NCBI GenBank assembly: GCA_965370415.1
Contig: CBDUTJ010000001.1
Coordinates: forward strand, 62,001-126,000
Direction: 5' to 3'
Source: JACNIV01 sp965370415
GTDB lineage: Bacteria; Cloacimonadota; Cloacimonadia; Cloacimonadales; TCS61
Length of the DNA: 64,000 nt
Part shown: positions 25,180 through 33,558 of the stretch, in pieces
Numbering within the stretch: position 1 is the first letter of the stretch
How the letters are laid out: the number at the start of each line of letters is the position of its first letter
Made by a program: the position numbers and the translations under genes
Notes under the pieces: generated by a model
The model's input: the letters and a program-made list of their open reading frames with translations, nothing else
What the model was told of the DNA's origin: nothing
The model's database searches: none

Positions 25180-25797
25180 CTAACCTCCATAAAATATTTC
25201 TTTTATATTTGTAAATCTTTTAACTTTTTTTTCCTCAACTCGAATGATCTCTATCACTTCGCTAACAGCAGTTTCAAAATCATCATTTATAACAAGATAA
25301 TCGTAATGACCTATTTCTTCCATTTCCTTTCTGGCAGTTTGCAGTCGTGTTTCGATCTCCTCTTGGGAATCTGTTCCCCTGTCCTTCAAGCGCTCTGTAA
25401 GTACATTAATATCAGGTGGAATAATAAAGATCGTTACAACCTCGATATCTTGCTGCAGGATCTGTTTTGCGCCCTGAACATCAATGTCCATAATTATATG
25501 CTTTCCCTTTTTCAGTTCGCTTTCGATGAATTTACGTGAAGTACCGTACCAGCAGCCGTGCACATCTGCTGATTCAAGCAGATCACCGGCAGCTTGAAGT
25601 TCTTTGAATTCACTTTCCGAAATGAAATGATAATCAACATCATTGCTTTCATTAATACGTGGTTTACGCGTAGTGTAAGAGATGGAATAATTTACATCAT
25701 CGCAATCCACAAGTACACGTTTCAGGATAGCTGATTTACCACCTGCAGAGGGTGATATCAGTATGATCAGAAAGCTTTTTTTATCAAATTTTGTCAC
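25180..25797 (-). CDS. gmk: Guanylate kinase
   Basis: The 205-residue enzyme phosphorylates GMP to GDP. The P-loop is SPSAGGKS (residues 15-22), a slight variant of GPSGxGKS. It is followed by the GMP-binding YSISYTTRKPRINESNDVDYHFIS and the HIIMDIDVQGA segment. The start is GTG at 25797 with a weak upstream site; the first residues are uncertain. It is followed without gap by the omega candidate, the usual gmk-rpoZ arrangement. Confidence 0.95.
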   Translation of the reverse strand: MTKFDKKSFLIILISPSAGGKSAILKRVLVDCDDVNYSISYTTRKPRINESNDVDYHFISESEFKELQAAGDLLESADVHGCWYGTSRKFIESELKKGKHIIMDIDVQGAKQILQQDIEVVTIFIIPPDINVLTERLKDRGTDSQEEIETRLQTARKEMEEIGHYDYLVINDDFETAVSEVIEIIRVEEKKVKRFTNIKEIFYGG

Positions 25798-25807
25798 TTT
25801 TAAGTTC

Positions 25808-26185
25808 TTATTCTTCTATCAATTTTGCGTACTCATCGGCTTTCAGCAATGCGTCCAATTCGGCAGGATCGGAGAGCTTGATCTTGACTATCCAACCTTC
25901 TTCAAAGGCTGATTTATTTATGGTTTCCGGAGCATCTTCCAATATTTCGTTCACTTCTAAAACTTCTCCGCTTACTGGAGATATGATATCTTCAACGGCC
26001 TTTACTGCTTCGATGGAACCCAGTGCTTCACCCTTTGTAAGTTCATCGCCAACTCCCGGTAATTCCATATAAACTATATCTCCAAGTTCATGCTGGGCGT
26101 AATCGGTGATACCCAAAATAGCTATATCACCTTCCACATTCAACCACTCATGTGATTCCGTATATAGAAGATGTTCTAATACCAT
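25808..26185 (-). CDS. gcvH: Glycine cleavage system H protein
   Basis: The 125-residue lipoyl carrier has the lipoylated Lys62 in SIEAVKAVEDIISPVSGEV and the N-terminal YTESHEWLNVEGDIAILGIT. It shuttles the aminomethyl group in glycine cleavage; in some bacteria it also serves lipoate relay. No gcvT, gcvP or lipoate ligase is adjacent. Length is typical. It precedes gmk by 10 bp on the same strand and has a GGGAGG-type ribosome binding site. Confidence 0.95.
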   Translation of the reverse strand: MVLEHLLYTESHEWLNVEGDIAILGITDYAQHELGDIVYMELPGVGDELTKGEALGSIEAVKAVEDIISPVSGEVLEVNEILEDAPETINKSAFEEGWIVKIKLSDPAELDALLKADEYAKLIEE

Positions 26186-26306
26186 TTATCCTCCCCAATA
26201 TTTTATTTTTGGTGATATGCATTCAATACGAGGTTTATATGTCAAGCTTTTATACTTACATGATTTCTTATAGTATTATTGTCATATATTTTATTGATTT
26301 TACTGC

Positions 26307-27665
26307 TTAATATTCGAATTTAAAATTCTTTTCATTGAACAAAATCAAACAGGTATCAACTACTATCTCATCAAATAAAGTGCCTTTGTTCTTGAAAATT
26401 TCATCCAGAGCATACTTCACTCCAAGTGCTGGTCTGTATGGTCTGTGGGAAGATATGGCTTCTATCACATCTGCAATGCTAATAATCCGAGCTTCCAGAA
26501 TGATCTCTTTGCCTTTTAACTGGTTAGGATAACCTTTACCGTTTAACCTTTCCTGGTGCTGTAACACAATATCGGCTATAGGCCAGGGAAAATCAATACC
26601 TTTCAGAATATCGTAGCCTGCCTGGGGATGTGTTTTTATCAAATTAAATTCCGCTTCTGTTAAACGGCCTGGTTTACTTAATATTTCCGAGGGAACATGA
26701 ATCTTGCCAATATCGTGCACTTGAGCAGCAATACGTATACCATCGATCTGATCTTTGGACAACTCCATTTCTTCTGCAATTGCACAAGCCAGGATGGAAA
26801 CTCTTTTCTGATGTCCAGCCGTGTAAGGATCTCGCATTTCCACAGCCGAAATAAGTCCGTTAACAGTATCTTCCAAAAGTTTCTGCAGTTTTTCATAACT
26901 TCGTTTTAATTCTGTAATATCAGTTGCAACTCCAAGTATTACATCAGGTTTGCCAGGTGAATCCAGAGGGACTTTTGTAGTTTGAAACCATCTGACATTA
27001 CCATCTTTCATAGTATAAGATTCTTCCGGAATAAATATCGGCTTTTTTGTAAGGATCACTTTTATATCATTTTCATCGAATTTATCGCTTTCCAATTTCC
27101 CTTTTTCATTATCTTGCACAAAATCCCTATCAGATCTTCCTATCATATTTTTGGGAGTTGTGCTATAAATATCTGCCAGGGCTTTATTTGCCATCACGTA
27201 TTTGCCTTCCTTATCCTTTACGAAAATGTAATTTGGAACTGTGTCGATGACACGCCAAAGAAAATTACGTGTTTCTTTGAGTGTGGTTTCCATTTTGGAT
27301 TTATAGAAAGCCATTTCAATTGTAGCTCGCAGTTCTCGATCTTCAAATGGCTTTATAAGATAACCATAAGGTGAAGAAAGAATTGCTTTTTTTAGAATTT
27401 TTTCATTGGAATAAGCTGTTAAAAAAATTATGGGGGTCAGAAGTTCATCATGAATTATTTCTGCAGCTTCCACACCATCCATTTCTCCATCCAGAACAAT
27501 ATCCATCAAAATTAGATCGGGTTTCTTTTTTCGGGCAATTTCGATAGCTGTTTCACCAGATGCAACAACATCACAGATATGATAACTAAAGGTAGTTAAA
27601 GTGCGTTTGATATCTACTGCAATGATCTTTTCATCTTCTACTATTAATATCGATTTCGCCTTCAT
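26307..27665 (-). CDS. Response regulator with PAS and HD-GYP domains
   Basis: The 452-residue cytoplasmic protein has a receiver domain (about 1-120, phospho-acceptor Asp55, conserved Lys105 in IKPF), a PAS domain (about 135-255, with WRVIDTVPNYIFVKD) and an HD-GYP domain (about 262-450) with GHQKRV, VHDIGKIHVPSEIL (His318-Asp319) and ERLNGKGYP. HD-GYP proteins hydrolyse cyclic di-GMP. Canonical members read HHExxDGxGYP; here it is QHQERLNGKGYP, a common permissible variant. It lies near a large histidine kinase on the same strand, its possible partner. Confidence 0.9.
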   Translation of the reverse strand: MKAKSILIVEDEKIIAVDIKRTLTTFSYHICDVVASGETAIEIARKKKPDLILMDIVLDGEMDGVEAAEIIHDELLTPIIFLTAYSNEKILKKAILSSPYGYLIKPFEDRELRATIEMAFYKSKMETTLKETRNFLWRVIDTVPNYIFVKDKEGKYVMANKALADIYSTTPKNMIGRSDRDFVQDNEKGKLESDKFDENDIKVILTKKPIFIPEESYTMKDGNVRWFQTTKVPLDSPGKPDVILGVATDITELKRSYEKLQKLLEDTVNGLISAVEMRDPYTAGHQKRVSILACAIAEEMELSKDQIDGIRIAAQVHDIGKIHVPSEILSKPGRLTEAEFNLIKTHPQAGYDILKGIDFPWPIADIVLQHQERLNGKGYPNQLKGKEIILEARIISIADVIEAISSHRPYRPALGVKYALDEIFKNKGTLFDEIVVDTCLILFNEKNFKFEY

Positions 27666-27913
27666 TTATAAAACCCCTGCTACCAAATAAAATAATTATG
27701 GATTAAAATATTTTTCATTCTAAACTTTGCAAGATATTTTATTAATTGAGTAAGTAAAAATTATGATTAAAGAAAAAATTACCATCCATTTTCTGTTTTG
27801 AAAACGATGTGAAAAAAGATCTGTATAGTATTTTTTTTTATTAAAGCCTGTAATGAATTGTGTGTATTTAATTAAAAAAATTGACAAATATTGAACTGAA
27901 ATTGTTTTGTCCA
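27666..27913. other. Intergenic, AT-rich
   Basis: Nothing convincing apart from a TTGACA at 27881-27886 that begins the block shared with the second csp locus. Confidence 0.4.
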
Positions 27914-28032
27914 CAAGTGATTAAGTGTAAAGTACTTCTATTATTCTACCCGTTTATTTTAGGGAATAATCATAGTAGTGTTTAGACTAATTCGCATGGG
28001 ATTTTATCCCAAAAAAAAATAGGAGCAAAAGT
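27914..28032 (+). promoter_or_regulatory. Conserved promoter/5' leader of cspA copy 1
   Basis: About 119 bp directly upstream of the cold-shock gene are closely matched by 33050-33172 upstream of the second csp gene. Shared blocks include GATTAAGTGTAA, CTTCTATTATT, TTTAGACT and ATTCGCATGGGATTT. A hairpin TGGGAT 27997-28002 / ATCCCA 28006-28011 lies just before the ribosome binding site (TAGGAG). TATTAT at 27939-27944 is a candidate -10 box. Confidence 0.65.
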
Positions 28033-28233
28033 ATGTTGGAAGGTACCGTAAAGTGGTTTAATGAACAAAAAGGTTTTGGATTTATATCCGCAACCGATGG
28101 AAATGATTATTTTGTTCATCACTCAAGTATTTTGGGTGAAGGCTTTAAATCACTTCCTGAAGGTGCAAAAGTACAGTTTGAAGTTGAAGAAACAGACAAA
28201 GGCAAAAGAGCCGTTCAAGTTTCTCTAATATAA
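28033..28233 (+). CDS. cspA: Cold-shock protein CspA family (copy 1)
   Basis: A 66-residue single cold-shock domain. RNP1 is KGFGFIS and RNP2 is YFVHHSSI. It opens with MLEGTVKWFNEQ. Csp proteins bind single-stranded RNA and DNA, melt RNA structure and act as antiterminators. It is 80% or so identical to the copy at 33173. A strong terminator follows. The long shared leader suggests post-transcriptional or thermosensitive control, as known for E. coli cspA (inference). Confidence 0.96.
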   Translation: MLEGTVKWFNEQKGFGFISATDGNDYFVHHSSILGEGFKSLPEGAKVQFEVEETDKGKRAVQVSLI

Positions 28234-28251
28234 ACCGTATTAGTACATCTT

Positions 28252-28284
28252 AAAAAAGCTCGATGAAAATCGAGCTTTTTTTTT
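28252..28284 (+). terminator. Intrinsic terminator after cspA copy 1
   Basis: AGCTCGAT 28257-28264 pairs with ATCGAGCT 28269-28276 (loop GAAA), flanked by an A-run before and a run of T after. Confidence 0.9.
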
Positions 28285-28285
28285 G

Positions 28286-28366
28286 CCCTCATCCGCCCTG
28301 AAAGTATTCGGGACACCTTCTTCCATTCATCCTTTGTAGTACTACGGAGAACGGTCAGGAGAAGGA
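28286..28366. repeat. 81-bp dispersed palindromic repeat, copy 1
   Basis: It starts CCCTCATCCGCCC and ends near GGAGAAGGA; a near-identical copy of the same length lies at 31532-31612. It contains an inner palindrome around GTAGTACTAC, and in copy 2 an outer CCTTCTCC/GGAGAAGG stem. The region from here to 28575 has no gene; near 28480-28496 it carries AGATTCTTCGTCGAATG, the inverted match of a motif at 3321, and at 28560-28578 the tail of the 31619-type repeat. Confidence 0.75.
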
Positions 28367-28575
28367 ACTACATTTTTTTCCCAATACTAGATCACAGGAT
28401 TAATTACCAATATAAATTTATTTGTCTCCCTGAGAGACTCTAATCTTTCAAACCCTCGAAGGGTCTCATTCTACTATAGATTCTTCGTCGAATGCCTTTG
28501 CAAGAATTCCTCAGAAAGACAAAATTTTTTGATTAAATAATTTAATTTTAAAGATTTGGTGTGTTATCACCCACC

Positions 28576-31269
28576 CTACGATTGAACCTTCCCGTAAGTT
28601 TTAAGTTCCGCTTTCTTAAATGCAATTTTAAATGAGGTGCCTTTTACTTTTTCCAATTTGAGTGTACCATCGAGTTGTTTGGTTAATGAATTTACCAGCA
28701 GTAATCCCAATGTCGAAGAATTTTCCAGATCAATTTTCCCCGATATGCCAATTCCATTATCTTTCACACGCAATATATTAACCTGATCTTTACAGGTAAA
28801 ACTTATGCTGATCTCTCCTTTTCCTTTTGGAAAAGCATATTTGAGTGAATTGCTTACAAGCTCATTAATAATAAGACCACAGGGAATTGCCGTACTAATA
28901 TCCATCAAAACATCTTTAATATTGATATTTAATTTTATAAGATTGGAATTAGCACCATAAGAAATAAATATCTGTGTAGTCAATTTTCTTACATAATCTG
29001 CAAAATCAATATGGGCAAGGTCTTTGGAACGATATAAAGCATCGTGGATGAGTGCCATTGTTTTTACACGGTCCCGACTGTTTTGGAAAAGCTCCAATGC
29101 TCTTTCATCTTTGATGTGTGCAGATTGCAATTTGAGCAGGCTGGAAATTATCTGCATATTGTTTTTTACACGATGGTGAATCTCCTGAAGTAGGATTTCT
29201 TTTTCTTCCAGATCCCTTTTTATTTGTTCATCCGCCTGTTTATGTTTAATGGCAAGGGCAATTTCATCCGAAACAAAAGAGAGAATTTCTAAATCTTTTT
29301 CAGTATACAGATGTGGATCCTTGTAACTTTGAACTGCGATAACTCCAATTACCTTGTTTTCGATTTTAAGTGGAACACCCAGCCAGATCAATGATGGAGT
29401 TCCAATAATTTCAATTTCACCTTGTCTTATTAATTCATCTTGAAGTTTACATGGAGCGAATAAAGGCTTTCCTAATTGGATTACATAATTAGTAAGAGTC
29501 TTACCGGCAGGAAATGTTTCATGATTATCTTTTTCATCAACATCAAAAGGAAGAGAGATCAAATCAGTTTTTTCATCGTATAAGGCAACATAGAAATTGG
29601 TTGTATCGATTACATCTCCCAGAAATTCTCTAATCTTGATGTAAAGGTCTTGCATTTTATCAGTTGTATTCAGAGCAGTGGAAATGTTAAATAATGTTTT
29701 TTGGATATCCTCTGCTTTCTTGCGCTCCGTTAAATCCATGTCCATACAAAATAATACAGGTTCTCTTCCAGCTTGTTTAACAACAGCATGACTGGAATAT
29801 ACAGTAACCGGATTCCCATCTTTACGCATTAAAGTTAATTCAGCAGCAGGTGGCATTTCTCCGGTTTCTGCACCGTGTTTAACTATTTTTTGAACTTCAT
29901 TTCTCATTTCAAGTGGAATAATAAGTTCAACAAAATTTTTTCCGATCGCTTCTTCTGCTGTATAACCGTATAAAGATTCATTTGCTTTATTCCAATAATT
30001 AACAATTCCATAAGAATTATATCCCTGCACTGCAACTGTAGGCACATTCTCTAATAGTTTTTGGAATCTTTTCTCACTCTCCCGCAGTTCTTCCTCTGCC
30101 TGTTTGCGTTCTGTGATATCCAAGGCATATGTAATAATTACTTCCTGATCCAGATAAAAACCTTTTTGGGAACGGACGATTTTAGGAAATACTTCACCGT
30201 TTTTTCTTATACCCCAGAAATCATATTGCCGTGGTTTACCTTTGAATGCATCCTCCACAAAACCGATGATCTTTTTCATATCATTCTTGCCCGGAGCTGA
30301 TAAAAAATCGGGTGTTTTTCCTATGAAAAATCTCTTGGGATAACCATACATATCCACAGCTCCCTGATTTACATCAAGAAAGCGACCTTCCTTATCCTGT
30401 ATGTAAATTGCATCGGTTGCATTGTTAAAAAGATCCCGATAGTTCTTTTCAGATTGTTTTAATGCTTCTTCAGCTTTCTTACGCTCAGTTATGTCTCTGG
30501 CAACCGAAAGAAGTTGTTTTCCCACGATGTTTATAGTACTTTGCATAAAACGCCAGTTTCCAGTTTTATCTTTAAAGCGAAATTCAATTGTTTCACTAAT
30601 TTTTGATTCCTTTCCTGTCAGGATTTTTTTAATTTTTGAATTCATATATTTTTTCAGCACAGGGAATAATCTTTTCTTATCTTCGGGATGTATAAAATCG
30701 AAAAAGGACTTACCGAGCAGGTCTTCAGGATCATAGCCAAGAACAGGTTTTACTGAAGGACTTACATAGATATATTTCGCTTTCAGGTCGAATGTAACAA
30801 GAGCAATATTATCAGTTGTGTTTTCTGTAATTAGTCGGAATTGTTCTTCGGACTTTTTCAAAGCATCTTCTGCCAGTTTGTTTTTTTCATTCTCCTCTTT
30901 GAGTTTAATAGCATTTCTCACTGCATGTCCCAGGTGTACCAGCCGATCTTTCAGCACATAATCCCAGGCTCCCCAACGTATGCATTTCACCGCTGTTTCT
31001 TCATTTAAGGTATCGGTTACAATGATGAAGGGAACTTCGGGACATTTCTTTTTTGCGATTTCCAGAGCGTCCAATCCTGTAAATTGCGGCATGGAATAAT
31101 CTGATAATATCAGATCCGGTTGAAAAGCTTCAAGTTCTTTTAGAAAATTCTTTTTATCTTGAACTATTCTGGATTCGAATTCTTTATCGGTTTTCCTTAG
31201 TTCCAACTCAATAAGTTCGGCATCGGAAGGATTATCTTCCACTATTAAGATCTTCAGCGGTTTTTTCAT
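28576..31269 (-). CDS. Hybrid sensor histidine kinase: receiver - PAS x4 - GAF - HisKA_2/HATPase
   Basis: The 897-residue soluble kinase carries an N-terminal receiver (ILIVEDNPSDAELIELEL, phospho-Asp in LSDYSMP), then PAS/PAC modules beginning near EEQFRLITENT, EKNYRDLFNNA and EKRFQKLLENV, and a GAF domain (KTLFNISTALNTT...). A HisKA_2-type dimerisation motif follows (LLQEIHHRVKNNMQIISSLL, His as phospho-acceptor), and an ATPase with NELVSNSLKYAFP and DNGIGI. The ATG at 31269 is chosen because GAGGT precedes it; the frame reaches 31326 without support. It lies on the same strand as the HD-GYP regulator, probably signalling to it or to an unseen partner. Confidence 0.9.
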   Translation of the reverse strand: MKKPLKILIVEDNPSDAELIELELRKTDKEFESRIVQDKKNFLKELEAFQPDLILSDYSMPQFTGLDALEIAKKKCPEVPFIIVTDTLNEETAVKCIRWGAWDYVLKDRLVHLGHAVRNAIKLKEENEKNKLAEDALKKSEEQFRLITENTTDNIALVTFDLKAKYIYVSPSVKPVLGYDPEDLLGKSFFDFIHPEDKKRLFPVLKKYMNSKIKKILTGKESKISETIEFRFKDKTGNWRFMQSTINIVGKQLLSVARDITERKKAEEALKQSEKNYRDLFNNATDAIYIQDKEGRFLDVNQGAVDMYGYPKRFFIGKTPDFLSAPGKNDMKKIIGFVEDAFKGKPRQYDFWGIRKNGEVFPKIVRSQKGFYLDQEVIITYALDITERKQAEEELRESEKRFQKLLENVPTVAVQGYNSYGIVNYWNKANESLYGYTAEEAIGKNFVELIIPLEMRNEVQKIVKHGAETGEMPPAAELTLMRKDGNPVTVYSSHAVVKQAGREPVLFCMDMDLTERKKAEDIQKTLFNISTALNTTDKMQDLYIKIREFLGDVIDTTNFYVALYDEKTDLISLPFDVDEKDNHETFPAGKTLTNYVIQLGKPLFAPCKLQDELIRQGEIEIIGTPSLIWLGVPLKIENKVIGVIAVQSYKDPHLYTEKDLEILSFVSDEIALAIKHKQADEQIKRDLEEKEILLQEIHHRVKNNMQIISSLLKLQSAHIKDERALELFQNSRDRVKTMALIHDALYRSKDLAHIDFADYVRKLTTQIFISYGANSNLIKLNINIKDVLMDISTAIPCGLIINELVSNSLKYAFPKGKGEISISFTCKDQVNILRVKDNGIGISGKIDLENSSTLGLLLVNSLTKQLDGTLKLEKVKGTSFKIAFKKAELKTYGKVQS

Positions 31270-31326
31270 TTTAACCTCATAAATTTTACTTTCGACTCGT
31301 AAGTTTACGACGAGTCGAGAAGACAT

Positions 31327-31531
31327 TAGAAAACAGCCCAGACTTCATAAATGCTGCTTAAATTTTTATACAATAATCATTTAACGTATACTGTATTTTG
31401 AAATTTATTATTATTTAATTTTTACGCGATTGAGAGTGTATTTTATGGTATTTAAGTCAAGTGAAATTTACTCGTTCACAAAGTCTCTTTGGGAACGCAC
31501 TTGACTGCAAAGCTCTGCTTTGCCAATTATT
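31327..31531. other. Gene-free stretch with direct-repeat end and small palindromes
   Basis: Contains the 21-bp direct-repeat copy at 31441-31461 (see 38010-38030), and a GCAAAG-CTCT-GCTTTGC hairpin near 31507-31523 that follows TTTGGGAACGCA. The kinase leader also has a CGACTCGT 31293-31300 / ACGAGTCG 31310-31317 stem. No ORF. Confidence 0.5.
31441..31461. repeat. 21-bp direct repeat, left copy
   Basis: The core TTTTATGGTATTT-A-AGTCAAG differs by one base from 38010-38030. The two copies bracket the accessory region of about 6.6 kb. They could be recombination scars or shared promoter elements. Confidence 0.5.
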
Positions 31532-31612
31532 CCCTCATCCGCCCCGAAAGCATTCGGGACACCTTCTCCCATACATCCTTCGTAGTACTACGGAGAACAG
31601 GCAGGAGAAGGA
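31532..31612. repeat. 81-bp dispersed palindromic repeat, copy 2
   Basis: Same layout as 28286-28366, with a few substitutions; the perfect CCTTCTCC/GGAGAAGG outer stem is present here, and the palindromic GTAGTACTAC centre is intact. Confidence 0.75.
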
Positions 31613-31618
31613 AATATA

Positions 31619-31688
31619 CAATTTCCGCAATTTTTCCCTCTCCTCATGGGAGAGGGTTAGGGTGAGAGTAAATTATCACCCATCCTAC
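31619..31688. repeat. 70-bp REP-like repeat, copy 1
   Basis: Begins CAATTTCCGCAATTTTTCCC, contains the stem CCCTCTCC-TCATG-GGAGAGGG and GGTTAGGGTGAG, and ends CCATCCTAC. Its partner is at 32917-32986. The CCCTCTCC...GGAGAGGG...GGGTGAG wording is typical of REP-like elements. Confidence 0.8.
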
Positions 31689-31692
31689 AAAT

Positions 31693-31769
31693 TTTAATTT
31701 ATTTGGGATTTTATATTATATTCATAAAAAAAAGAAATTAATGAACTTCAGAAAGAAAAGGAAATAGAC
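31693..31769 (+). pseudogene. Duplicated 3'-end fragment of the metallophosphoesterase gene
   Basis: The sequence from TTTAATTTATTTGGGATTTT onward matches the last 79 bp of the intact gene (32836-32914), with small indels, through the stop region. The REP-like repeat precedes this fragment but follows the intact gene. It looks like the leftover end of a former second copy after duplication and deletion. Confidence 0.7.
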
Positions 31770-31855
31770 CAGCATCCACAGATTTATATAATTTTATTTG
31801 ACATGAATATATACGTAATTTCTTCTTAATTTGTTTAAAAGATAATAGAGGAAAA

Positions 31856-32914
31856 ATGATTACTAAAAAAATAGTAAACAAGCGGTTTCCAAAAATGAAA
31901 AAAAACATATTTAATAAATTTTTGTCAGGTGGAGTATTAATTCTATTAGTAATAGCATGTTATATTAAAATTCATTCCATATTATCTTTTCCTAAAATAG
32001 ATAAGTGGAATTATCAACAACTGCAAAAGATAGACAAAACAAAAAATGAATTTGAATTTATAGTATTTGGTGACAATAAAAATTCAGTAATAACATTTGA
32101 AAATTTAATAAAAAAAGTTAACGATGAAAAAGCAATGTTTGCTATCGCTCTCGGGGATTTGGTTTATGATGGGGAAAAAGAAAAATTCAGATTCTTTATA
32201 AATCAAATAAAAAACCTTAATAAGCCATTATTAACTGCAATTGGTAATCATGAGATCACAGACCTGGGTAGGGCAAATTATTATGAACTTTTTGGAACAT
32301 TTTATTATTCTTTTGCAATTGGCACCAGCTATTTTATTATTCTGGATAATGCTAACGAAACAAATCTTGATGCATGGCAAATGAGCTGGCTAAAAAATGA
32401 GCTGCAAATAAGTCACAATTATAAATATCGTTTTATTTTTATGCATGTACCCTTATATGATCCACAGAAAAGCAAACATATAATAGACCATTGTTTGAAA
32501 GATACCGCTTTTTCAAAGAAGTTGAATAATCTTTTTGATACAAATAATGTGACTATGCTTTTTTGCTCACATATTCATGGATATTACAATGGTATTTGGG
32601 AAAAAACTCCATACATAATTACTGGTGGAGCAGGCGCTGAGCTACATGGTTCTGACCCTCAACATCATTTTTATCATTATATTAAAGTAACTGTATCAGA
32701 TAATGGTGTTAAATATGACGTTGTCAGGATCAAAAGTCCTAAATTTGAATTTATAAATAGATTCATTCATATCGCCTGGATATATATTTATGCTTTTTTC
32801 GCTATTAAGTTTTGGGATTCAATAATAATACTTACTTTAATTTATTTGGGATTTTATATTATTTTCATAAAAAAAGAATGGCTGATTTTGAACTTTAGAA
32901 AAAAAAGGAAATAA
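31856..32914 (+). CDS. Membrane-anchored calcineurin-like metallophosphoesterase
   Basis: The 352-residue protein has an N-terminal membrane helix (about 20-40), then a metallophosphoesterase domain with the metal-ligand motifs GDNK (Asp73), GDLVYDG (Asp101), GNHE (Asn131-His132), MHVP (His197) and SHIHG (His239, His241), and a C-terminal membrane helix (about 310-340). The domain probably faces the periplasm. The substrate is unknown; related enzymes act on nucleotides or phospho-glycans. GAGG precedes the ATG. The gene is AT-rich and sits in repeat-filled accessory DNA, with a remnant of its 3' end upstream, which suggests it moves or duplicates with those repeats. Confidence 0.88.
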   Translation: MITKKIVNKRFPKMKKNIFNKFLSGGVLILLVIACYIKIHSILSFPKIDKWNYQQLQKIDKTKNEFEFIVFGDNKNSVITFENLIKKVNDEKAMFAIALGDLVYDGEKEKFRFFINQIKNLNKPLLTAIGNHEITDLGRANYYELFGTFYYSFAIGTSYFIILDNANETNLDAWQMSWLKNELQISHNYKYRFIFMHVPLYDPQKSKHIIDHCLKDTAFSKKLNNLFDTNNVTMLFCSHIHGYYNGIWEKTPYIITGGAGAELHGSDPQHHFYHYIKVTVSDNGVKYDVVRIKSPKFEFINRFIHIAWIYIYAFFAIKFWDSIIILTLIYLGFYIIFIKKEWLILNFRKKRK

Positions 32915-32916
32915 AC

Positions 32917-32986
32917 CAATTTCCGCAATTTTTCCCTCTCCTCATGGGAAAGGGTCAGGGTGAGGGTAAATTATCATCCATCCTAC
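32917..32986. repeat. 70-bp REP-like repeat, copy 2
   Basis: Aligned end to end with 31619-31688 with few differences (GGGAAAGGGTCAGGG in place of GGGAGAGGGTTAGGG). It directly follows the metallophosphoesterase stop codon. Confidence 0.8.
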
Positions 32987-33049
32987 TAACAAATTATTTT
33001 AAAAAAAATTAACAGGTTGACAATAAATTAGCTGAAAATCATTTGACAC

Positions 33050-33172
33050 CCAATGATTAAGTGTAATTAGTTCTTCTATTATTTTACCCAATTTTATTAT
33101 AGGGAATATACATAGCAGTATTTAGACTTATTCGCATGGGATTTATCCCATAAAAAAATCAAGGAGTATAGT
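33050..33172 (+). promoter_or_regulatory. Conserved promoter/5' leader of cspA copy 2
   Basis: Counterpart of 27914-28032. It has TATTAT at 33077-33082, a hairpin TGGGAT 33137-33142 / ATCCCA 33145-33150 and AAGGAG before the ATG. Two TTGACA boxes (33017, 33043) lie upstream. Confidence 0.65.
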
Positions 33173-33373
33173 ATGTCTCAAGGTACAGTAAAATGGTTTA
33201 ATGAACAAAAAGGATTTGGATTCATTTCATCTGAAGATGGAAAGGATTATTTCGTTCATCACTCATGTATTGTAGGTGATGGTTTTAAATCACTTCCAGA
33301 AGGTGCAGAAGTACAGTTTGAAACTGAAAAAACTGAGAAAGGCATGAGAGCCGTTCAAGTTTCAGTAGTATAG
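33173..33373 (+). CDS. cspA2: Cold-shock protein CspA family (copy 2)
   Basis: The 66-residue cold-shock domain starts MSQGTVKWFNEQKGFGFISS, with RNP2 YFVHHSCI and the same SLPEGA linker as copy 1. The gene, its leader and its terminator all parallel the locus at 27.9-28.3 kb, so the whole transcription unit was duplicated, about 5 kb apart. Changes are mostly conservative; a Cys replaces Ser in RNP2. It is probably a functional RNA chaperone, perhaps with a different expression range. Confidence 0.95.
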   Translation: MSQGTVKWFNEQKGFGFISSEDGKDYFVHHSCIVGDGFKSLPEGAEVQFETEKTEKGMRAVQVSVV

Positions 33374-33390
33374 ACTTATTTGTTCATCTT

Positions 33391-33428
33391 AAAAAAAGAA
33401 GCTCGGTCATTTGATCGAGCTTTTTTTT
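33391..33428 (+). terminator. Intrinsic terminator after cspA copy 2
   Basis: AAGCTCG 33399-33405 pairs with CGAGCTT 33416-33422, extended by a G-U pair, followed by a T-run. Confidence 0.88.
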
Positions 33429-33558
33429 ATTCTGGCAACCCAGCATCCTAATTTAATCTAACAATGCATACTACATACATCTAACATTTGACTGAGTTAT
33501 TATCCAATTACTTTTCGATGCCTTTATCTTTGATTTTTTCAATATATCTTTGAAGATT

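Noticed and set aside
27720..27914. Minus-strand ORF of 64 codons before cspA
   Set aside because: Overlaps the csp promoter block, lacks a ribosome binding site and has a low-complexity product.
31270..31326. Upstream extension of the hybrid histidine kinase
   Set aside because: The receiver domain starts right after the ATG at 31269, which has GAGGT; the extension covers a palindrome.
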